Positions 32,610-41,976 of a DNA stretch of 64,000 nt are shown in pieces. The stretch is from Glaciimonas sp. PCH181. GTDB lineage: Bacteria > Pseudomonadota > Gammaproteobacteria > Burkholderiales > Burkholderiaceae_D. Position numbers and translations under genes: made by a program. The notes under the pieces are model-generated. The model saw nothing but the letters and a program-made list of their open reading frames with translations, was not told where the DNA came from and made no database searches. Numbering within the stretch: the stretch's first letter is position 1; each line of letters opens with the position of its first letter. The stretch lies in assembly GCF_003056055.1 (NCBI RefSeq), contig NZ_PYFP01000001.1, positions 806,001 through 870,000 of the forward strand, given 5' to 3'.

Positions 32610-33548
32610 TCAAGCCGCCATCTTTGCATTGCGCCGCATAGCTTGCGGCGGTTGGCCGAAGGCCCTTAGAAAAGCCCGACGCATGCGTTCGCGGTCTGCG
32701 AAGCCGGTTTCATTCGCAATCATATCCATGGATAAACGGCCCTGCTCCATCAGCAAACGGGCATTTTCGACGCGCAAATTTTCTATCGCTTTCGCGGGTG
32801 ATTGGCCTGTTTCGGCACGAAAAGCACGACTAAACTGGCGTGGGCTTAGATTTGCAGCTTCGGCGAGCTCTTCCACGGTTAACAGCGTGCGCAGATTCTT
32901 TTTAGCGAATTCCAACGCTTTTTGGATACGGTCCGACTTGGGTTCCAATTCCAGAAGCACGGAAAACTGTGATTGTCCCCCTGCACGGCGGTGATAGACG
33001 ACCAGTTTGCGGGCGACGATCCGGGTTATCTCCGGCCCCAGATCTTTCTCGACCATTGCCATCGCCAGATCGATGCCAGCCGTCATTCCCGCCGAAGTCC
33101 AGAGTGGACCGTCGGTGATAAATATCCGATCTTCTTCCACTTTCAAAAGAGGAAAACGGGTCTGCAAGTCGCGTGCAAAAGCCCAATGCGTCGTGGCCCG
33201 GCGCTCGTCCAACACCCCTGCTTCAGCCAACACAAACGCACCAACGCATGGCGCCGCGACGCGTCGGGATGCCTGCACAGAATGACGAATGTAATCCAGA
33301 AGACCCGGTGTCGATGGCACCACCTCCATGCCTGCGCCGATGATTACCGTATCAAAAACTCTATTGCTAAAAGCTTCGGTTTCCACTGAAAATCCGGCCG
33401 ACGAGCGGACTAAGCCACCTTTTTCAGATAAAAGAGAAACGGTATAAACAGGTTCTTTGGCGACCAGATTGGCAACCTCAAACACCGTGATCATTGAAAA
33501 ACCCATTACCTGAAACTCAGGGAAAATAACAAAACCGATACTTTGCAT
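32610..33548 (-). CDS. GlxA-family AraC-type regulator with DJ-1/PfpI domain
   Basis: A 312-residue regulator. Residues ~1-170 are a DJ-1/PfpI-like domain with the Cys elbow APCVGAFVLAEAG; residues ~210-312 hold the AraC two-HTH domain (TVEELAEAANLSPRQFSRAFRAETG, IANETGFADRERMRRAFLRAFG). Such GlxA proteins sense small metabolites. No obvious target gene is adjacent, as the neighbours are remnants. Confidence 0.88.
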   Translation of the reverse strand: MQSIGFVIFPEFQVMGFSMITVFEVANLVAKEPVYTVSLLSEKGGLVRSSAGFSVETEAFSNRVFDTVIIGAGMEVVPSTPGLLDYIRHSVQASRRVAAPCVGAFVLAEAGVLDERRATTHWAFARDLQTRFPLLKVEEDRIFITDGPLWTSAGMTAGIDLAMAMVEKDLGPEITRIVARKLVVYHRRAGGQSQFSVLLELEPKSDRIQKALEFAKKNLRTLLTVEELAEAANLSPRQFSRAFRAETGQSPAKAIENLRVENARLLMEQGRLSMDMIANETGFADRERMRRAFLRAFGQPPQAMRRNAKMAA

Positions 33549-33666
33549 GATGATCTCTTGGGCCGACGTGAGCGTTGGGGATTGTGATAATCATTCAGCC
33601 GACGTCTTAAAAAGATGGATAGATGAACTTTGGGATGATGGGGAGTAAGAATACTCCTCTATTTAA

Positions 33667-33693
33667 GACGGTGCTGACGGTGCTGATGGTGCT
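33667..33693 (+). repeat. Three-unit 9-bp tandem repeat (GACGGTGCT)
   Basis: Two exact units and one with a single change, followed by a more diverged fourth. It is not within a recognisable gene. Confidence 0.6.
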
Positions 33694-33743
33694 GAAGCGG
33701 CTGGCAACGCATCCCAGAGGTAGGACATGAACCTGTATCTATA

Positions 33744-33837
33744 AAGTGGCGGCCTCTGATAACCGGTGCTTCTTGCGGCATCGGCAAAATCTATATTGAC
33801 CGTTTAGCGCGCTTCGAAGCTTCCGACCTAATCCTGT
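33744..33837 (+). pseudogene. Short-chain dehydrogenase N-terminal remnant
   Basis: One plus-strand frame reads LITGASCGIGKIYIDRLARF followed by SDLIL, which matches the Rossmann nucleotide-binding start of SDR enzymes (TGAxxGIG). The sequence then loses resemblance and runs into the GNAT gene's 3' end. The start codon region is in another frame. A relic of about 30 codons. Confidence 0.5.
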
Positions 33838-33852
33838 GTCCCGCAAGCTGCG

Positions 33853-34586
33853 CTATATTTCCAATGGGCGCAAACGATACCAATAATGATAGCTGCGACG
33901 AAAGCCGAGTCCTTCATACAAGCGAATTGCGCTTACGTTGGCACATGCCACTTGAAGAAATGCTGTTTTTGCTCCTTGTATTGCCCCCAATTCATAAGGT
34001 CAGCGCATAGCTGCTTCGCCATCCCATACCCACGGAAGTCAGGATGCGTTTCGATATCAAACAGCCCCAAGTGCTCTCCAATGACGACGCCAAGCCCCCA
34101 GCACACTGGATGACCGTCCTGACGTAAAACAGCAAAAGCGCAATCCTCTTTTATCGCTGACAATATTTGAAGATGATTCACCTGTTCGACGCCAAGCTCC
34201 CTTTCTGCTTCCGGGTACGTCTGGAGCCAGGCTTTAGCATCCGGCAGCCATTCGCACCTGTTCGCTAAGCTTGTTTTATCAAGAGGCATCGACATCACCA
34301 ACGACATATCTGCGAAACGATAACCTCTTTCTGCCAGTGCATCATCGGTGGCTTGGCTAGTGCAAAACGATGCCAGTCGAAACACTGTCTGCACATCACG
34401 AGAACGATAAAACGCCTCAATGTAATCAATCTGAGAGGGTGTCAGCATGTCTGAATGTGCAATTGCATTAGCGGAATTTGCGCGCTTTGTATAACCATTT
34501 GCAAAGCGTAGACGCCATCCAGCATGATCTTGCTGCTCCAGCGAAGGCCAGGCGGAAAATGCTGCTTGCTCAAGAATATGCATCAT
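33853..34586 (-). pseudogene. GNAT N-acetyltransferase, frameshifted near the 3' end
   Basis: The intact frame (33933-34586) encodes a GNAT protein with GVVIGEHLGLFDIETHPDFRG and [16 protein letters not shown], then ends early. One base inserted in the C5 run at 33984-33988 would restore the frame to 33853 and add a typical GNAT end: [20 protein letters not shown] and [12 protein letters not shown]. The fold's last strands are lost without it. Either a real frameshift or a homopolymer sequencing error. Confidence 0.8.
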
Positions 34587-34669
34587 TAAACTTCAATGAT
34601 CTTTGGAAGATGCATCCTATCAAATGACAGCGACGAATGGCTGGCGTGCGGACGCGTCCGATGAATCGT

Positions 34670-35638
34670 TCAATCTGCAAGCTGAGGGGTTTTGCCTCTC
34701 GTCTCAAGTGCGCATAGCTCTGCAATTCTGGCGGGCAATTCTGCTTTTAAAAAATCCACGTAGGCGCGCACCGCAGGCACAACGCCACGACGGGTCGGAA
34801 ACACAATTCGCACATACCCGTTTGGAGGAGTCCAATCGGGGAGTACCCGTACCAGCGTCCCCTGCGCCAGTTCGCCGGCGCAGACATGCACAGGTAAAGC
34901 AGTTACACCCATTCCTGCGAGTGCTGCGCTTTTCAAAAGCTGCATTTGATCGCTACGCATCCGTACTTGCAAGGAAATTGTTTTTTCTCGCCAGCCTGAT
35001 TTAATAATCGCCAGCTTGGTGTTTCTTCTGTTATGCCGAATACAAGCGCATCAACCGACGATAAGTCCGCGATATACTGCAATGCATTGGCATGCATTGG
35101 CTTTTACAAAATAAGGACTGGCTAATAAGGTCCACTGCGTAGGGCATAAGTTGGCCTGGACAAGGCTGGAATTTTCAAGATCTTGTGAGTTAATCCGCAG
35201 GGCTACATCGATTCTCTCTTCGATAAGATCTACATTGCGATTTGTTGCGTGGATAATGACCTGAACTTTGGGAAATTTCTCCATAAAACGGGGCAAAATA
35301 TCACTCAAGATAAGATCGGTCATTGCGGGTGGCGCACTCACGCGTATGATGCCCAGAGGCTCCGCCAGGGTGCGCTGTACGACATCCTCGGCAGCATGGG
35401 CTTGCATCAGCATTGCCACGCAATGCTGATAAAACTCGGCACCGACATCTGTAACGGCGATCCGTCGCGAGGACCGATGCAGTAATCGAACGCCGAGTAA
35501 ATTCTCTAATTCTGAAATACGTCTGCTTAACTTTGATTTTGGTACACCAAGCGCATCTGCGGCGGCTGTAAATCCATTACGATCAACGATATGGACAAAG
35601 AAATACAGGTCATTTAAATCGATAGTTAACTTGTTCAC
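34670..35638 (-). pseudogene. LysR-family regulator broken by two frameshifts
   Basis: The N-terminal part (LYFFVHIVDRNGFTAAADAL, LSRRISELENLLGVRL) and C-terminal part (MQLLKSAALAGMGVTALPVH) are in different frames. A 10-bp tandem duplication (35082-35091 and 35092-35101) shifts the frame once; the intermediate frame reads QYIADLSSVDALVFG and SWRLLNQAGEKK; one missing base in the A6 run (34981-34986 on the plus strand) shifts it again. Undoing both gives a normal LysR of about 320 residues. The likely original start is a GTG at 35638 after AAAGG. Confidence 0.85.
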
Positions 35639-35852
35639 GAAAGCCTTTATCACATTGCTAGGCTGACCTAGGGTTCTATTTATTTGATAATACGCTGGCA
35701 ATACACGAACAAGAATTTGTCCTTCAAACGCTTTTCTTGTGTCGGTTATATACTTGCCTATATTATTTTTAGCGCATTAAATATTACCTCGAAAATAGTC
35801 CATTGATAATTCAGAGGCTATTTTTATAACTTTTCTTACCAAGTGACATAGC

Positions 35853-36485
35853 ATGCCTCTTCCTACTTTTATTCCACCCCTTAAATCCCTGTTCTTTGCA
35901 TCATGCTTACTAGTGACCTGCACTTTTTCAAGTGCGCAAACGGTCGCCCATGCATCCGGTAGCACCATTACATTGCAACAAGGTGGACAGCTCGGGAATG
36001 CTTTTTTTGCAGATGGCGATACGGACAAAGGCGGGCATGGGCAAGTTATTGATGGGATTGAGGGTTCTAGCCATGAAATGTTGAAGTATCACTATCATGC
36101 GCATCTATCGATATACTATAAAGATAAGCAGATCGCTGTTCCGCGCGGGATTGGCATTATCAAACCGCTCCAGATCGCGAATGGATTTGTGGAGGGTGGT
36201 AAGGGATTTTATTGGCTGCATACCCATGATGCGAGCGGCATTTTGCATATTGAATCTCCCACGGATAAAACCTATGACTTAGGTAATTTTTTCGATATCT
36301 GGGGTCAACCGCTGGATGCGCATAATGTCGCAGGCTTTCACGGAACGGTGCGTACCTTCGTGAATGGCAGAGTCTACTTTGGGGATATACGCAAGATCGC
36401 TTTGATCGAGCATTTGCAAATCAGCTTGGCAATCGATAGCCCGGCGGTTGCACCGGCAAACTATGTTTTCCCTGATGGCCTTTGA
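35853..36485 (+). CDS. Secreted His-rich-motif protein of unknown function
   Basis: A 210-residue protein with a signal peptide (SLFFASCLLVTCTFSSAQ). The mature part has conserved-looking His motifs: HYHAHLSIYYKDKQIAVPRG and FYWLHTHDASGILHIESP, then YDLGNFFDIWGQPL. The HxHxH and HTHD pairs suggest metal binding, perhaps copper, on a beta-sandwich, but I cannot name a family with confidence. It stands alone, with a bidirectional terminator downstream. Confidence 0.7.
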   Translation: MPLPTFIPPLKSLFFASCLLVTCTFSSAQTVAHASGSTITLQQGGQLGNAFFADGDTDKGGHGQVIDGIEGSSHEMLKYHYHAHLSIYYKDKQIAVPRGIGIIKPLQIANGFVEGGKGFYWLHTHDASGILHIESPTDKTYDLGNFFDIWGQPLDAHNVAGFHGTVRTFVNGRVYFGDIRKIALIEHLQISLAIDSPAVAPANYVFPDGL

Positions 36486-36650
36486 TAAAAGCATGGCCGA
36501 ATGCTTGTTTCAAGAAACATAATGCGCGGGTGTTTACCACACACGCGCATTAAAAAATTTATCTATCCGATTGGGCAGTATAAAAATACCGTGCACATAT
36601 TCTCGACGTTGCCTAGCTAAGCCCTAACAAATACGCGCGTCACTAATTTA

Positions 36651-36682
36651 AAAAAAGGCCTGCAACATTGCAGGCCTTTTTT
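36651..36682. terminator. Bidirectional terminator
   Basis: A perfect 15-bp inverted repeat including A6 and T6 ends (36651-36665 with 36668-36682) between the convergent secreted-protein and MFS genes. It works on either strand. Confidence 0.85.
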
Positions 36683-36684
36683 AT

Positions 36685-38001
36685 TTAATCGCTATCCTTG
36701 CCAGCAACGCTGCGCGGTAACGCAAACATCACCAATAACGCCGCCAGAATAGTGACCGCCGCAATGGCATATAAGCCCCCTGCCGTGCTACCGGTGACAT
36801 CTTTTACTTTGCCAACCATATAAGGGCTGATAATGCCGCCCAGATTACCGACCGAATTGATTAGAGCGATCCCGCCAGCAGCGGCGCTGCCTGTTAAGAA
36901 TTTCGGTGGCAGTGTCCAAAATACTGGCAGACAGCCAATGACGCCGATAGCCGCCAAGGTCAGCGCCGCGATAGAGATTGCCGTATTGTCGCCGAATAGC
37001 CCGCTCAATACATACCCGATACCTCCAGCGAGTATGCATAGGCCGAGATGCCAACGCCGTTCACCATACCGGTCCGAACTGCGCGCGATCAGCACCATCA
37101 TCACGCCTGCTGCTGCGTAAGGAATAGTACTGAGCAGGCCAATTGTCATCGGGCTAGCGATGCCGGTATTTTTGATTAATTGCGGCAGCCAGAATGTCAG
37201 ACCATATAAACCCATCAACATAAATAGATAAACAATCGATAGAAAAATCGTGGCCGGCTGTTTGATCGCATCCATAAAGCTATGGGCTACAACGCTATTG
37301 TTTTCACGATCAATATTGTCTTGCAAGACCTTTTTTTCTGCGGTCGATAGCCATTTTGCTTTACCGATATTGTCGTCAAGCCAAAGTAATACTAGCAAGC
37401 CCAAACCGATTGTCGGCAAACCTTCTAGCAGAAATAGCCATTGCCACCCGGCCCAACCATTGACGCCATCGAAGCGGGTCATGATGAAACCTGCGACCGG
37501 ACCGCCAATCACGCCGGACGCGGCAATTGAAGTCATGAAAATTGCATTAATGCGTGCCCGTCTTTTCGCCGGAAACCAGTAAGTAAAATACAGGATGATG
37601 CCGGGCAAAAAGCCCGCTTCAGTGGCGCCGATGATAAAGCGCAATACATAGAACCAGGTTTCGTTATGCACCAGCATTAGCAGCGATGAGGCGATACCCC
37701 AGGAAATCATGATGCGCGCAATCCATAATTTGGCACCAACCCGATGCATGATGATATTGCTGGGAATTTCAAAAATGAAGTAACCAACAAAAAAGATGCT
37801 GGCACCGAAACCATAAGCGGCATTACTTAAGCCAAGGTCGCTTTGCATCTGTAGTTTGGCAAAACTAATGTTAACGCGATCGAAATAGGCAAAGATAAAA
37901 CAGACAATCAGAAACGGGATAATGCGCCACGTGATCTTGCGATAAGCGGCCTCTTCAAATGCCGTCGTGCTGGACGTAACAAAACTACTGGTTGCAGACA
38001 T
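36685..38001 (-). CDS. MFS transporter, anion:cation symporter (sugar acid) family
   Basis: About 438 residues with twelve predicted membrane segments. The N-terminal WRIIPFLIVCFIFAYFDRVNI and ATEAGFLPGIILYFTYWFP are hallmarks of the ACS/tartrate-hexuronate (GudP-like) branch. The ATG at 38001 with AGGAG 8 nt upstream is preferred to 38034. It is the last gene of the cluster 40901-36685 and probably imports the sugar acid handled by the adjacent enzymes. Confidence 0.88.
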   Translation of the reverse strand: MSATSSFVTSSTTAFEEAAYRKITWRIIPFLIVCFIFAYFDRVNISFAKLQMQSDLGLSNAAYGFGASIFFVGYFIFEIPSNIIMHRVGAKLWIARIMISWGIASSLLMLVHNETWFYVLRFIIGATEAGFLPGIILYFTYWFPAKRRARINAIFMTSIAASGVIGGPVAGFIMTRFDGVNGWAGWQWLFLLEGLPTIGLGLLVLLWLDDNIGKAKWLSTAEKKVLQDNIDRENNSVVAHSFMDAIKQPATIFLSIVYLFMLMGLYGLTFWLPQLIKNTGIASPMTIGLLSTIPYAAAGVMMVLIARSSDRYGERRWHLGLCILAGGIGYVLSGLFGDNTAISIAALTLAAIGVIGCLPVFWTLPPKFLTGSAAAGGIALINSVGNLGGIISPYMVGKVKDVTGSTAGGLYAIAAVTILAALLVMFALPRSVAGKDSD

Positions 38002-38320
38002 GTCTCGTGCTCCTGTGAGGACACTAATATTCAAGGTTGATCTATTAGTAATCCATTAGTGAACCAGATCGCCATCTGCCGAAGCGGAGGTCGATCTGGA
38101 ATCCGTCGCGCGACCTGCCATCGCCTCTGGTGGAGGCGACACAGCATCGGCTGATCTTTTATTTTTTATTTGTGCAGATATTTTTGAACGAATGTTCGCG
38201 GCGAGAATGAGGATCAGACGCCTTATAGCGGCATATCCCTTTGACGGGGCTAACGGGGATTGCATGGTCAGCGCGGTAACGCAGGCGTCGACGCGCCGAC
38301 CAATTTCATAAATTAACTAA
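38002..38320. other. Intergenic region ahead of the MFS gene
   Basis: About 320 bp. A small minus-strand frame (38056-38265) has no family-like features. The region should hold the MFS promoter; I see no clear operator or terminator. Confidence 0.4.
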
Positions 38321-39181
38321 TTAATCCAGCAACGACGCATCCCAGTTGTGCACGGTTTGCTGCTGTTCGCCAAGTTTTTCGATACCAAGGCGGATGACAT
38401 CGCCATTTTTTAGGAAGACTGGCGGTTTTTGTCCTAAACCGACGCCAGGTGGCGTGCCGGTAGAGATAATGTCGCCAGGATAAAGCGTCATGAACTGGCT
38501 GATGTAATGGATTAAAAATGCAACATTAAACACCATCGTTTTAGTGCTGCCATCTTGATAGCGCTTGCCATTGACGTCCAGCCACATGGACAGATTTTGT
38601 GGATCGCCAACTTCATCGGCAGTGACCAGCCAAGGTCCGACCGGGCCAAAAGTGTCGCAACCTTTGCCCTTATCCCACGTACCGCTACGCTCGATTTGAT
38701 ACTCACGCTCGGAGACATCATTGATGACTGAATAACCAGCAACATGGCTCATTGCATTTTCTAACGAAACGTAGCGCGCTTTGCTGCCGATGATGACGCC
38801 CAGTTCAACTTCCCAGTCAGTCTTGACCGAGTTTTTAGGCATGACAATAGGGTCATTGGGGCCAGTAAAACAGCTCGTCCATTTATTGAACAGCACGGGT
38901 TCGTCGGGCACAGCAAGACCTGACTCAGCCGCATGGTCGCTATAGTTGAGGCCGATACAAACAAATTTACCGAGACCCGTAAACGGCGTGCCGATACGCT
39001 CTGGCGTTGCTACTTCTGGCAAGCGCGATAAATCGAGCGCGCGCAATTTATCCAGACTGGCCGGGGATAATGCGGCTGGGTGAATGTCGTCAATGATCGA
39101 AGACAAATCACGAATTTTGCCGCTGGCATCAATCGCAGCTGGCTTTTCCTGACCCTTTGGGCCGTGGCGCAATAATTTCAA
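38321..39181 (-). CDS. Fumarylacetoacetate hydrolase family protein (2,4-diketo-3-deoxy-L-fuconate hydrolase-like)
   Basis: A 286-residue FAH-fold hydrolase. Metal-binding acidic residues lie in DWEVELGVIIG, and GYSVINDVSEREYQ, DTFGPVGPWLVT and ISTGTPPGVGLG are family motifs. The N-terminal MKLLRHGPKGQEKPAAID matches the sugar-acid branch that cleaves 2,4-diketo-3-deoxy-L-fuconate or -rhamnonate. It lies next to an SDR that would supply that substrate. Exact sugar is inferred. Confidence 0.85.
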   Translation of the reverse strand: MKLLRHGPKGQEKPAAIDASGKIRDLSSIIDDIHPAALSPASLDKLRALDLSRLPEVATPERIGTPFTGLGKFVCIGLNYSDHAAESGLAVPDEPVLFNKWTSCFTGPNDPIVMPKNSVKTDWEVELGVIIGSKARYVSLENAMSHVAGYSVINDVSEREYQIERSGTWDKGKGCDTFGPVGPWLVTADEVGDPQNLSMWLDVNGKRYQDGSTKTMVFNVAFLIHYISQFMTLYPGDIISTGTPPGVGLGQKPPVFLKNGDVIRLGIEKLGEQQQTVHNWDASLLD

Positions 39182-39266
39182 AATACTCTCCTTTGGTGAT
39201 AATAAATGGGAAATTAGATCTTTCTTGAAGAGCTATCAAGCCCTTCCGACGCGCTCGATCAGTGAA

Positions 39267-40178
<912 letters not shown>

Positions 40179-40901
40179 TTATGTCAGCGGCAAGTGCGAG
40201 GCAACTGCGTCGGCAGCGTTGTGATAGCCCTCGCGCACACGTAGTAAATGATGTCGCATGGCTTGAGAGGCGCGGTCCGGGTCGCGTGCCTGCAACGCGG
40301 CAAGAATGTCACGATGGTCTTGCAGGCTACGCTCTAGCACTGCGGGAATACGAGAGGTGATGCTGCGACTTTTCTTGCCCAATACATACAAGCTGCCAGC
40401 AATACTTTGCAGAAAAGGATTGGCGCAAGCTTCTATGATGGTCTCGTGAAACACCACGTCGGCGGCGGAAAATGTCGCCGCGTCACTTAGCAATGTGGCT
40501 TCATCGTGCACCGTGGCGCTGAGAAAAGCTAACTGTTCATCGGTAATATGTTTGGCTGCTAATGCCGCGACACCGCTTTCAATAATGATGCGAGAATCAA
40601 ATAGGGCATCGAGCGTTCCGGCGTTCAGATCGATGATCATTTCCAGCGGCTCAAGCAGTTCGCGCGGATGCAACGAGCCGACAAAAGTCCCCTCGCCCTG
40701 GCGAATGCGTAACAAACCCAGTAACGATAGGCCACGAATCGCCTCGCGCACCGCTGGCCGACCAACACCGAGCATCGTTGCCAACTCACGTTCGGGCGGC
40801 AATTGCTGCGTTGGTTTTAACTCACCCGTGCGGATCATCTGTAACAAGCGCTGCGCTACCTGTTCTGAAATGGAGGTATTAACAATTGGATCGAATGACA
40901 T
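40179..40901 (-). CDS. GntR-family regulator (FadR/FCD subfamily)
   Basis: A 240-residue regulator with an N-terminal winged helix (QLPPERELATMLGVGRPAVREAIRGL) and an all-helical FCD effector domain with metal-binding His/Asp residues (VVFHETIIEACANP, RSLQDHRDILAAL). It heads the sugar-acid cluster and probably represses it until the imported acid is present. Confidence 0.9.
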   Translation of the reverse strand: MSFDPIVNTSISEQVAQRLLQMIRTGELKPTQQLPPERELATMLGVGRPAVREAIRGLSLLGLLRIRQGEGTFVGSLHPRELLEPLEMIIDLNAGTLDALFDSRIIIESGVAALAAKHITDEQLAFLSATVHDEATLLSDAATFSAADVVFHETIIEACANPFLQSIAGSLYVLGKKSRSITSRIPAVLERSLQDHRDILAALQARDPDRASQAMRHHLLRVREGYHNAADAVASHLPLT

Positions 40902-40921
40902 GGAATAGTTCTAGAGTTCTG

Positions 40922-40941
40922 CTTACCAGTTCAATGGTAAG
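40922..40941. promoter_or_regulatory. Putative FCD-GntR operator: CTTACCA-N6-TGGTAAG
   Basis: A perfect 7-bp inverted repeat 21 bp upstream of the regulator's start codon. It resembles the TGGT/ACCA-type half-sites of the FadR subfamily, suggesting autoregulation. Confidence 0.5.
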
Positions 40942-41045
40942 ACCAATGAACGAAGATTAGGCGCATTTTTTATTTATGTCAAGAATCAGAATAGCGCGAA
41001 GGCCACTACAAATTGGCACGAGGGGGAAAAGCGTAAAAGTCTGAA

Positions 41046-41447
41046 TTAGCGACTTTGATGGTTTTTGTTGTAACTGTAATGACGCTCAGTCTTGGTAGAC
41101 CACCAGATCAGTGCTAACAAAATCAATTGCAGCGGCAATCGAAGAGCTAGTAGTGTTGGCGAGACGCTGGGAAAAAGTTGTGAATTTTGCCACATATAAA
41201 CATTCGCAGGCGTGACGGCAATGGTCAACAAGAACAGACCGATGCCGGCTGCCCTCCTCGACCGCATAGCAATAAGCCCACATGCACCGGCAATCTCAAA
41301 AAATCCGCTGATATAAACGGCTTGCAGTCGAAAAGGCAAATTGGGGGGAATAATTTGCAGAAAAAAATCGGGCGCAACGAAGTGTCCAATTCCACCTATC
41401 AGAAACCATATAAACACCACGCTAATGCCACATTTTTTGATCATCAT
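41046..41447 (-). CDS. DoxX-like small membrane protein
   Basis: A 133-residue protein with four membrane segments. FFEIAGACGLIAMRSRRAAGIGLFLLTIAV and the conserved PANVYMW pattern are typical of DoxX-like/DUF4870-size proteins. It is a single gene between the sugar-acid cluster and the MazG gene. Function in the family is poorly defined. Confidence 0.75.
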   Translation of the reverse strand: MMIKKCGISVVFIWFLIGGIGHFVAPDFFLQIIPPNLPFRLQAVYISGFFEIAGACGLIAMRSRRAAGIGLFLLTIAVTPANVYMWQNSQLFPSVSPTLLALRLPLQLILLALIWWSTKTERHYSYNKNHQSR

Positions 41448-41549
41448 CGTCTTAAGAAGTGATTAACTTAAAGGTTTCGGCGGAGCTAATAGCGTTCAGC
41501 CGCACCCCGCTCATAGGTTAACTACGCTAACGAGCAAGTTTTGGATGTT

Positions 41550-41921
41550 TTATTCGGGATATTCGGAGGATTTTCTCGCGTCTCCGCGTACACGTTCAGC
41601 CGGGTATTTGAGCGCATTCAGCACAATTTTCTCTTTTGCCGCGTCAATCAGATCGACCCCCATCTTGTCTGCAAGCATGATCAGATAAAGAAACACATCG
41701 GCAATTTCATGCCGAATTTCTACGCGTTTTTCATCGCTGAGTTCGTCGGCACTTCCGCTATTAAGCCATTGAAAGGGCTCCAATAGCTCGGCCGCCTCGA
41801 CAGAGAGCGCGGTTGCCAGATTTTTTGGCGTGTGGAATTGATCCCAGTCGCGTTCAGACACAAAGGCCCGCACTGACGCCCGTAAGTCGTTTAACCGGTC
41901 TGTTGTTTGGAGCGTCGTCAT
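41550..41921 (-). CDS. MazG-like nucleotide pyrophosphohydrolase
   Basis: A 123-residue all-helical protein. The Mg-binding pattern EAAELLEPFQW ... HEIADVFLYLIMLADKMG gives the paired ExxE and ExxD acidic motifs of MazG/dUTPase-type pyrophosphatases. It would hydrolyse non-canonical dNTPs such as oxidised or deaminated forms. It is divergent from the DUF2252 gene. Confidence 0.88.
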   Translation of the reverse strand: MTTLQTTDRLNDLRASVRAFVSERDWDQFHTPKNLATALSVEAAELLEPFQWLNSGSADELSDEKRVEIRHEIADVFLYLIMLADKMGVDLIDAAKEKIVLNALKYPAERVRGDARKSSEYPE

Positions 41922-41976
41922 GATGTCTTTTCGTTGTTGAATATAAAGTAATTACTTTACTAGCGCAGTATTATCC

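Larger units (their letters stand above)
33549..33852. other. Gene-poor stretch with SDR remnant and 9-bp tandem repeat
   Basis: About 300 bp with no intact gene. It holds a 9-bp tandem repeat (33667-33693) and a decayed SDR start (33744-33837). Confidence 0.5.

Noticed and set aside
38056..38265. 69-aa minus-strand frame between the FAH and MFS genes
   Set aside because: Basic, low-complexity composition, no homology signal and no ribosome site.
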